This document shows, one piece after another, positions 9,317 to 15,220 of a DNA stretch of 64,000 bases. The stretch comes from a virus. Position 1 is the first letter of the stretch. The number at the start of each line of letters is the position of its first letter. The position numbers and the translations under genes are program-made. The stretch is taken from positions 1-64,000 of the IMG/VR virus record IMGVR_UViG_3300025687_000024; one strand, 5' to 3'. Under the pieces are notes generated by a model. The model did no database searches and had not been told where the DNA came from. It was given only the letters and a program-made list of their open reading frames with translations.

Positions 9317-11152
9317 TTGGACTGCGTCCTTCCGAGCTTCGCGGCTGAGCTGACCAAGATCGCCGCCTCCGAGAGCAAGAGGCGGCGCTCCGGGTACGCA
9401 GCAGCTGTGGGGGCAGCCGCCCCCTTCGCCGCGGTGCAGGCCGCGACCGACTACCCTCGCGGGTGGGTCGACAAGGCGGTCGAGAACCGCGTGCTGGGCA
9501 AGCAGAACGTGGCCAAGCTCGGCCCGAAGGTCGCCCCGTGGTCCGTGGGGCTCGGCCGCGCAGCAGGCCGGCTCGGACCCGGCTTGCTGACGACGCCGAT
9601 CTTTCTCAGCGGCATCAAGGACCTGAGCAACGCGCAGTCGGATGCCGACAGGAAGAAGGGCTACGCCAAGATCCTGGGATCCGGCGTAGCCTTCTCGGGC
9701 GGCAAGGGGGCCATCGAAGGTGGCGTCCAGCGGCTCGGCGGGCTCTCGTCGAAGCAGGCCCTGCAGAAGGTCAAGAACCTGGCCAGCTCGCGGATGATCA
9801 CCGGGAGCCTGGCGGGCGCCCTCACGGCGCGGTCTGTGGCCAACAGCGTGCGCGACGACCGCAAGGGCAAGAAGAACAAGGGCCTGCTCATCCCCGCGGT
9901 GACTGGCGCGGCAGTGGGCGCGGGCAAGGGCGGCTTCGACAAGGCCTACGGGATCGTCAACCCCAAGTTCCGCAGGCAGCTCCCCAAGGCCGAGCGCCTG
10001 GTCGGGACCAAGAGAGCGATTCCGGCGGCCATGGCAGGGCGCGCGGCCGCGGGTGCGCTGTCCGCTGTGGTGCTCTCCCGCCTGGCCCGTGCGTACATGA
10101 AGAAGGGCAAGGAGAAGCAGGCCGCGGTGGAGGCACCCCCTGGACCGGGGCACACCTACGAGCAGGTACGGGCCTGGGCCGCGGACAAGTCGCCGGAAGA
10201 GGTGGCGCAGCAGTTCGCCCACACGCACAAGCGCGGGGACCCCGAGGCAACCCCCACTCGACGAGCGGTGTACTACGCCCTGCACGACGACCTCGCCCGG
10301 CGGGGGGCCACGGAGCTCCCGCCGCCCAAGAAGCGGGGGGAGGCTACCGGGGTGGCGCGCACCCCCAACGTGGCTCACGCAGCTGCGCTCTCTACCATCC
10401 TGGTGGCGCCGGAGCTGGTGTGGCACGGCATGACGCACACCATGGCCCCCGGGGAGAAGAGCCTGGTCATGTCCGAGGCCCTGGACCGCATGATCGCTGA
10501 GCGAGGGATCGAGCGGATGAACTCCGGACACCCCTTCTGGGGCACGTCCATGCGGCCCGGGGCCTACATGCGCCTGGAGGAAGAGGCGACGGACAAGGCG
10601 ACTCGGGAGCTCCTCGAGGTCGCTCGAGGGGCGAACAACTCCGAGGCGCGCAAGCTGCTGGCTGCCTACGGCACGGGGAAGCGCAAGTTCATCCTCGCCC
10701 CGGAGAAGGCGTTCCCAGACGTGCTCGCGCACGAGCTCGGCCACGCCACGGCGGGCTCCCTCCGGCAGAAGACGCTCCAGCACCCCATGGCGTCCGTCGT
10801 GGCGCGCTATGCTCGCCTGCCCGCCATCGCCCTCCCCATCATCGCCATGGCAGGGATCGGTGACGGCTCCTTCGCGACCAAGAAGGACTTCGAGAGCCGC
10901 GCCAAGTTCGTGCAGGGCGTCGGCATCGCCACGGCGCTCCTGAGTGGACCGAACCTGGCAGAGGAGGCGGTGGCCAGCGGGAAGGCGCTCAAGTACTTGA
11001 GCCGTGCCGGGGCGTCCCCTCGGCAGGCGACCCTGAAGGCGCTCAAGCGCCTCGTGCCAGCCTTCGGGACCTACGCGGCTCCCGTGGTCTTCCCCTTCGC
11101 CGTGGCACACTCCCTTCGTCGCAGAGCCGAGAAGGCTGGGAGAGACGGATGA
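9317..11152 (+). CDS. Virion-associated zinc metallopeptidase with KIA tag
   Basis: A 611-residue protein starting at TTG 9317, six bases after GCGGAGG. The N-terminus carries the tag SFAAELTKIA at residues 7-16. Several Gly/Ala-rich segments (for example after residue 26) look like glycine-zipper or membrane-penetrating helices. A metallopeptidase motif, HELGH, lies at residues 472-476, and an acidic NLAEEAVASG about 75 residues later may supply the third zinc ligand (gluzincin pattern). The neighbours are other tagged, Gly-rich proteins and the message is coupled to the next gene (ATGA). A packaged peptidase could cut the host envelope or process other virion proteins. Peptidase motif is clear; substrate unknown. 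Confidence 0.7.
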   Translation: MDCVLPSFAAELTKIAASESKRRRSGYAAAVGAAAPFAAVQAATDYPRGWVDKAVENRVLGKQNVAKLGPKVAPWSVGLGRAAGRLGPGLLTTPIFLSGIKDLSNAQSDADRKKGYAKILGSGVAFSGGKGAIEGGVQRLGGLSSKQALQKVKNLASSRMITGSLAGALTARSVANSVRDDRKGKKNKGLLIPAVTGAAVGAGKGGFDKAYGIVNPKFRRQLPKAERLVGTKRAIPAAMAGRAAAGALSAVVLSRLARAYMKKGKEKQAAVEAPPGPGHTYEQVRAWAADKSPEEVAQQFAHTHKRGDPEATPTRRAVYYALHDDLARRGATELPPPKKRGEATGVARTPNVAHAAALSTILVAPELVWHGMTHTMAPGEKSLVMSEALDRMIAERGIERMNSGHPFWGTSMRPGAYMRLEEEATDKATRELLEVARGANNSEARKLLAAYGTGKRKFILAPEKAFPDVLAHELGHATAGSLRQKTLQHPMASVVARYARLPAIALPIIAMAGIGDGSFATKKDFESRAKFVQGVGIATALLSGPNLAEEAVASGKALKYLSRAGASPRQATLKALKRLVPAFGTYAAPVVFPFAVAHSLRRRAEKAGRDG

Positions 11153-12003
11153 CCATCGCCAAGGATGTCGCAGCGGGCGTAGACCCGTTTGGTGTGTGGA
11201 CTACGCGCTTGGCTGCTGACGCGGAGCGTGCACGCACTTCGCGGAGGAAGCACCGCACCAAGACGCTGGCCGCAGCGGTCGGCGGCAGTATCGGCGGCGG
11301 CGTGGTGGTCCCCTCGGTCGTGTCCGGCGTCATCGGGGCGGCCAAGGGCGCCGGCGGCGGGGCGAGCTTCAAGCAGCGTCTCCGCGGAGCTGCCAAGGGG
11401 GCGGTTCGCGGCGCCCAGGCACCGCTCAAGAACCTGGTGCAGGGCGGCAAGGCTCTGCGGACGGCACGCCGGGCGGAGAAGAAGGGCCTGGCAGGCTTGT
11501 CGGAGCGCGAGATCGCGCGTACTCGGAAGATGATCGGCAACCTGCGGCTGAGCGACGTCTACGCGCATCGCAAGCACATGAAGCCCACCAAGGCGCTCAT
11601 GCGCGAGCTGCGCAGTGCCAAGAAGGGGGACTCGCCTGCCCGGAAGCACGTGGTCGAGCAGCTCGCAGGCAAGTACAAGGGCGTGCCCAAGGAGAAGCGC
11701 GACGAGATGGGCAAGCTCCTTCTCGGAGGCAGCGGCATCGTCAGCGCCGCCCGGAAGAAGGGTGAGCGGGCCTTCGCCAGTGGCGTGGCCGCCATGGGCA
11801 TGGCGGCCGGCGTCGGAGGCGGGGGCGCGGCCCTGCAGTACCAGAAGGGGCGAGAGATCGAGCAGGAGACGCGCCGCCGTCTGCGCGAGGCGCGCAAGCG
11901 CATGGGTGACGGCGGCAAGGAGAAGCAGAGCACTGCGCTCCCCGCGCTGACCGAGGCTGCGGTCAGGAGTTTTTGGCAGGAGCTCGCCCAGATCGCAGCA
12001 TAG
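11149..12003 (+). CDS. Basic glycine-zipper virion protein, tag at C-terminus
   Basis: A 284-residue, very basic protein whose ATG 11149 overlaps the peptidase stop. Two Gly/Ala/Val-rich segments (about residues 40-65 and near 215-230) look like membrane-active helices. The middle is Lys/Arg-rich helix. The last 13 residues read VRSFWQELAQIAA, a version of the KIA tag placed at the C-terminus instead of the N-terminus. No enzyme motif is visible. It resembles small internal virion proteins that are injected with the DNA. Assignment is by composition, tag and position in the tagged cluster. Confidence 0.6.
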   Translation: MTIAKDVAAGVDPFGVWTTRLAADAERARTSRRKHRTKTLAAAVGGSIGGGVVVPSVVSGVIGAAKGAGGGASFKQRLRGAAKGAVRGAQAPLKNLVQGGKALRTARRAEKKGLAGLSEREIARTRKMIGNLRLSDVYAHRKHMKPTKALMRELRSAKKGDSPARKHVVEQLAGKYKGVPKEKRDEMGKLLLGGSGIVSAARKKGERAFASGVAAMGMAAGVGGGGAALQYQKGREIEQETRRRLREARKRMGDGGKEKQSTALPALTEAAVRSFWQELAQIAA

Positions 12004-12034
12004 TTGGCACGTGCCTCGGGTCTCGGGGTACAAC
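12004..12034 (+). promoter_or_regulatory. Candidate promoter TTGGCA-19-TACAAC
   Basis: TTGGCA (12004-12009) and TACAAC (12029-12034) have a 19-base spacer, longer than ideal. A 10-bp palindrome GGCACGTGCC (12006-12015) overlaps the -35. The next gene starts at 12058 with AGAGAGG as Shine-Dalgarno. This is one of the few true gaps in the operon, which supports a separate start site, but the match is moderate. Confidence 0.3.
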
Positions 12035-12057
12035 GATGAAGACAGAGAGGTTCCCAC

Positions 12058-12675
12058 ATGGACAGCATCTACGGACACTTCACGTCGGCCGCGCTCGAGC
12101 TGGTGGCCCAAGCAGGCAACGCGGGTGCGAGGGTTCTCGGGGCCTTCGACGGCGAGCTCGAGAAGATCGCGGCGCGCATCCCCCAGGCCCGTCCGGAGTT
12201 CGCTCGGATGCGTATCCGGGCGTACCGCCAGCAGGTGCTCGAGCGGGCGGCCAGGCAGCCGAAGCCCGACATGCGCTCTCCCGGTGTCCGTCTCGCAGAG
12301 CGGGTGGCGCAGGGAGGCCCCGTGGCCACGCCGCCTGTGCGGTCTGCCCCGGTGCGCCCGCGTTCCGCTCCGAAGCCTGAGCCGGCCAAGCCGGCGCCGG
12401 CCAAGCCGGCGCCCGAGCCAGCCCAGGCCGCCCCCGTGGGAGCGGCTGACTCCGCCAAGCCCAAGAAGCCCAAGAAGGACAAGGGCAAGGGACTCCGCCC
12501 TTGGCAGGCCGTCGCTGGCGGCACCGCGGTCGCGGGCAGCGCGCTCGCGGGCGGCTACGCACTGTCGCAGCACAAGGAGCGCCGCGAAGACGAAGATCGC
12601 CGACGGCGCATCCTCAGCTACCTCCGCTCCCGCCCCCAGCAGCAGTCCCTGTCGCGTCAGCTTCGCGGAGCCTGA
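12058..12675 (+). CDS. Small membrane-prone virion protein with KIA tag
   Basis: A 205-residue protein starting at ATG 12058 after AGAGAGG. The tag AFDGELEKIAAR lies at about residues 29-40. A Pro/Ala/Lys-rich linker with near-repeats of PAKPAP follows, coded by repeated DNA near 12385-12420. Then a Gly/Ala/Val segment (WQAVAGGTAVAGSALAGGYA) forms a single likely membrane helix, and a basic, Arg-rich tail ends the protein. This layout (tag, linker, one glycine-rich helix, basic tail) recurs in the next gene. A virion protein that enters or bridges a membrane is plausible. No catalytic motif is seen. Confidence 0.65.
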   Translation: MDSIYGHFTSAALELVAQAGNAGARVLGAFDGELEKIAARIPQARPEFARMRIRAYRQQVLERAARQPKPDMRSPGVRLAERVAQGGPVATPPVRSAPVRPRSAPKPEPAKPAPAKPAPEPAQAAPVGAADSAKPKKPKKDKGKGLRPWQAVAGGTAVAGSALAGGYALSQHKERREDEDRRRRILSYLRSRPQQQSLSRQLRGA

Positions 12676-12676
12676 G

Positions 12677-13219
12677 ATGTACGACTTCGCGCGCATCATC
12701 GACGTCTTCGAGGATGAGCTGGAGAAGATCGCCAGGTTCCGGCACGCCTCCAACGAGGGGCTGCACGTGGTGCAGCAGGCGCTGCTCGGCAACAAGGCTG
12801 CGCTCAAGCAGCAGACTCGCGGTGAGGTCAAGGCGCTCGGCCTCGGGCGCTTCGTCCCGTTCACCTCGTCTCATCGCGCGGCCCACCAGGCCAAGCAGAG
12901 CGCGAAGTTCCAACGCCGCGCCTACGACAAGGAGCTGGCCGAGGTGCAGCAGGAGGTCAAGCGCCGTGCCCAGGAGGGCAAGTGGGCGGGGACGACGCGC
13001 CCCCGGTTCTTCGGCACGACGCCCACCGCGGGTGAGGTCGAGAAGGCCACGCGGAAGGCCATCAAGAACGAGCGGAAGGCCAAGCGGACGAAGACCCTGC
13101 GCATGGTGGGCGGCGGTGTGGCCGGTACCGGCGCGGTCGTCGCGGGCGGCGTGGCCGGGAAGAAGTACATCGATCATCGGCGGCGCACGAGGGCCTACGG
13201 CGGCTATGCGGGGTACTGA
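12677..13219 (+). CDS. Small basic virion protein with KIA tag and C-terminal glycine-rich helix
   Basis: A 180-residue protein starting at ATG 12677, one base after the stop of the previous gene. Tag VFEDELEKIARF is at residues 10-21, then a Lys/Arg/Gln-rich helical middle, then a Gly/Val/Ala helix (MVGGGVAGTGAVVAGGVAGK) close to the C-terminus, and a short basic tail. The TGA overlaps the next gene's ATG (TGATG), so it is coupled to the sigma-like factor. Longer in-frame starts upstream were rejected because they run through the previous gene in another frame. Role inferred only from tag and layout. Confidence 0.65.
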   Translation: MYDFARIIDVFEDELEKIARFRHASNEGLHVVQQALLGNKAALKQQTRGEVKALGLGRFVPFTSSHRAAHQAKQSAKFQRRAYDKELAEVQQEVKRRAQEGKWAGTTRPRFFGTTPTAGEVEKATRKAIKNERKAKRTKTLRMVGGGVAGTGAVVAGGVAGKKYIDHRRRTRAYGGYAGY

Positions 13220-13944
13220 TGGTCCGGAGGCGGCGCACCAAGAAGGCGGATGATGAGCTCCAGCTCTGGCAGAGCTGGAAGCAGGCTCCGTCCGACGCTA
13301 CGCTGACTCCGGTTCTGGACTCGCTGCAGCCAGTCATCCAGCGCAAGGCGCGTGAGTTCTCCACGGCACCCGTACCTCCCGGGGCCGTGCTCGGGGCTGC
13401 CAACGAGCTCGCGCTGCGTGCCATCAACACCTACGACCCGAACCGAGGCGCCTCTCTCCGCACGCACGTGGACTGGAACCTGCGCAAGGTTCGCTCCTTC
13501 GTCGTGAAGCACCAGAACCTGGGCAAGATCCCTGACCAGCGAGCCTACGGCATCGGGCGGTTCAAGGCTGTCGAGGACGAGCTCACGGAGAAGCTGGGGT
13601 ACCCGCCGGACGCGCAGACCATGGCAGAGGCACTGGGGCCGAAGTGGTCGGTGGCGGAGGTGCGCCGGATGCGGTCAGAGGACCGCCCGGACCTCATCGC
13701 GTCCCTCAACCTCGAGCCTGACCTGCTCCCCGAGATGGAGTCCAGCGCTGAGCGTGAGGTGCTTCGCTACATCTGGCAGGACCTCACGCCGGACGAGCGC
13801 ACCGTGTTCGAGTACTCCATCGGCGCGAACGGCAAGCCGAAGATGCGTGCAGGTCAGATCGCCGCCATGATGGGGATCTCCCAGCCGAAGGTCAGCCGCA
13901 TCCGTCGCAAGATCGACCGCAAGCTGCAGGAGCGTGGCGTATGA
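13219..13944 (+). CDS. Sigma-70 family RNA polymerase sigma factor (FliA/RpoD-like, small)
   Basis: A 241-residue protein. Residues about 25-105 match region 2 of small sigma-70 factors (ANELALRAINTYDPNRGA, then LRTHVDWNLRKVRSFV). Region 3 follows near residues 125-160 (YPPDAQTMAEALGPKWS). Region 4, the -35-binding helix-turn-helix, is at the C-terminus (LTPDERTVFEYSIG ... AAMMGISQPKVSRIRRKI). It directs RNA polymerase to promoters. Its ATG overlaps the stop of a tagged virion gene and its own stop overlaps the next ORF, so it is produced with the virion cluster. A partner is suggested by the RNAP beta homologue at 62280. Family assignment is confident; whether it acts on host or phage polymerase is unknown. 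Confidence 0.85.
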   Translation: MVRRRRTKKADDELQLWQSWKQAPSDATLTPVLDSLQPVIQRKAREFSTAPVPPGAVLGAANELALRAINTYDPNRGASLRTHVDWNLRKVRSFVVKHQNLGKIPDQRAYGIGRFKAVEDELTEKLGYPPDAQTMAEALGPKWSVAEVRRMRSEDRPDLIASLNLEPDLLPEMESSAEREVLRYIWQDLTPDERTVFEYSIGANGKPKMRAGQIAAMMGISQPKVSRIRRKIDRKLQERGV

Positions 13945-14126
13945 CGTCGGTAGACACCGCGCTCGAGTTGGTCAACGCAGCCGATGAGAAGCTGCAGGCC
14001 GACATCACGGCGATGGCGGAGCTGCTCACGTCGACCACCACCCCGATGGAGCGCTGCGCCGAGGATGCCCAGGAGGCGGCACTGGCTGAGGCCGAGGCCA
14101 TCGTGGCAGACATCTGGGGGGCGTGA
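13941..14126 (+). CDS. Small acidic protein, unknown
   Basis: A 61-residue acidic, Ala-rich helical protein. Its ATG (13941) overlaps the sigma-factor stop (ATGA) and its own TGA overlaps the next ATG. Composition (Ala, Glu, Asp, Thr) fits a short amphipathic coiled coil. It might be a partner of the sigma factor because the two are tightly coupled, but no anti-sigma motif is recognised. No cysteine pairs or membrane helix. Confidence 0.5.
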   Translation: MTSVDTALELVNAADEKLQADITAMAELLTSTTTPMERCAEDAQEAALAEAEAIVADIWGA

Positions 14127-14515
14127 TGCAGATGATCGCTTCCGGGCTCTCGGGACTGTACCCCTATGACGCGGGTGAGGCTGGGATCGCTGTAGGCATG
14201 CCCGTCGCCTTGGCCGCGGCCGCGCCGGGCGCGGTCATCAAGGCAGACGCGGGGGAGCCCGCACGGATGCCTGCCATCGGCGTCGTGGCTCGCGTCAGGG
14301 GAGCCCGGGTCTACGTGAGTCGGGAGCAGCCCGTTGCAGGGTACAGTGACCTGACGCCCGGCGCGGCCTACTTCGTGGCCGAGGGCGATCCCGGCACGAT
14401 CTCGGAAGAGGCCCCGGACCTCGCAGACGGCGGAACCACGCAGGTGATCGGGAGGGCCAGCAGTGCAACTACCCTGCTGGTGTGGCCCGGCGAGTATTCT
14501 GCAGTTGATGTGTAA
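14126..14515 (+). CDS. Small beta-rich virion domain (fibre-tip/decoration-like)
   Basis: A 129-residue protein. The ATG at 14126 overlaps the previous TGA as TGATG; the GTG at 14123 is a possible alternative. It contains the pattern VIKADAGEPARMPAIGVV then a strand-turn-strand series ending in ASSATTLLVWPGEY. The same kind of module forms the last 100 residues of the fibre at 15221 (IIKADN..., then GTPVYLG..., then TSATTMQVQL). Modules like this occur at the ends of many phage tail and head fibres and in decoration proteins. A stand-alone capping or decoration protein is the likely role. Moderate confidence; no catalytic motif. Confidence 0.55.
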   Translation: MQMIASGLSGLYPYDAGEAGIAVGMPVALAAAAPGAVIKADAGEPARMPAIGVVARVRGARVYVSREQPVAGYSDLTPGAAYFVAEGDPGTISEEAPDLADGGTTQVIGRASSATTLLVWPGEYSAVDV

Positions 14516-14533
14516 GCGGCAAGGCGCTACTAT
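14505..14533 (+). promoter_or_regulatory. Promoter TTGATG-17-TACTAT
   Basis: TTGATG (14505-14510) and TACTAT (14528-14533) are separated by exactly 17 bases. The -35 lies in the end of the previous gene and the -10 in the gap. The leader (about 14540-14586) is A/C/T-rich and unstructured, with AGGAAC before ATG 14587. This is a good sigma-70-type promoter for the small-protein/fibre operon. Confidence 0.55.
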
Positions 14534-14586
14534 CTTCACCTACGCACCCCTCCCCCACCAACCTCACCTACAGGAACGTCCCCACC

Positions 14587-14892
14587 ATGTCGAAGCGCGA
14601 AGCAGAACTGGAAGCCGAGCTGGCCGCCATCCGGCAGCAGGGCGCCGATGCCGATGCCGCCGCCCCCAAGGCGGACACCCCGACCAATCCCGACCTCGAG
14701 CGCCTCCACGCGCGCAAGGCCGAGATCGAGGCCGAGAAGAAGGAGAAGATCGAGGACTTCCAGGCGTACGCCACCGGGCTCCAGAAGCGCTTCGACGAGA
14801 AGCGCCAGGCGCACTCCGATGAGCTGAACGGCCTGGACACCCAGATCGCCGAGATCGACGGGGCCATCAAGTTCCTGGAGGGCACCCTCTAG
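14587..14892 (+). CDS. Coiled-coil protein, possibly scaffold-like
   Basis: A 101-residue, highly charged protein with two helical segments (EAELEAELAAIRQQ near the start, then a long Glu/Lys/Arg helix from about residue 37) separated by an Ala/Asp/Pro linker. The composition is that of a coiled coil. It is the first gene after the promoter at 14505-14533 and precedes a small protein and the long fibre. A chaperone or scaffold for the fibre or another structural protein is plausible. There is no motif to prove it. Confidence 0.6.
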   Translation: MSKREAELEAELAAIRQQGADADAAAPKADTPTNPDLERLHARKAEIEAEKKEKIEDFQAYATGLQKRFDEKRQAHSDELNGLDTQIAEIDGAIKFLEGTL

Positions 14893-14904
14893 AACGAGGA
14901 CCTC

Positions 14905-15147
14905 ATGGCCCAGTTCAAGTACGTCGGCCACGAGCAGGGGGTTGACACCCCTGCTGGCGGCCTGATCACCATCCGTGGTCTGAAGAACGCCTTCAATGGC
15001 GGCGAAGAAGACAACCGCTTCGAACTCCAGGTGGAGCCCGGGGAGATCTTCGAGATCCCCGACTCCTGGGAGACGGCGGTGCAGTCGCTGGAGCTGAAGA
15101 AGAGCCCGACCGACAGCAGCAAGTTGCTGTACGAGCGCGTGTCTTAG
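14905..15147 (+). CDS. Small structural protein, unknown
   Basis: An 80-residue protein starting at ATG 14905 after GAGGA. The pattern FKYVGHEQGVDTPAGGLITI and the later strand FELQVEPGEIFEIPDSW look like a compact beta-sandwich or SH3-like fold. The last 25 residues are helical and charged. It sits between a coiled-coil protein and the long fibre. Likely a head-tail connector or decoration protein by style; not proven. Confidence 0.55.
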   Translation: MAQFKYVGHEQGVDTPAGGLITIRGLKNAFNGGEEDNRFELQVEPGEIFEIPDSWETAVQSLELKKSPTDSSKLLYERVS

Positions 15148-15220
15148 CGCGCTTCCGCACCCACAAGCCCCTCTTCTCTTCCCAGTGCCCCTGCACTGAC
15201 CTCACTCTCAGGAGACTCAC

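Noticed and set aside
9317-11152. HELGH protein considered as endolysin
   Set aside because: No peptidoglycan-binding domain, signal or holin nearby; the tag and neighbours point to a virion protein.
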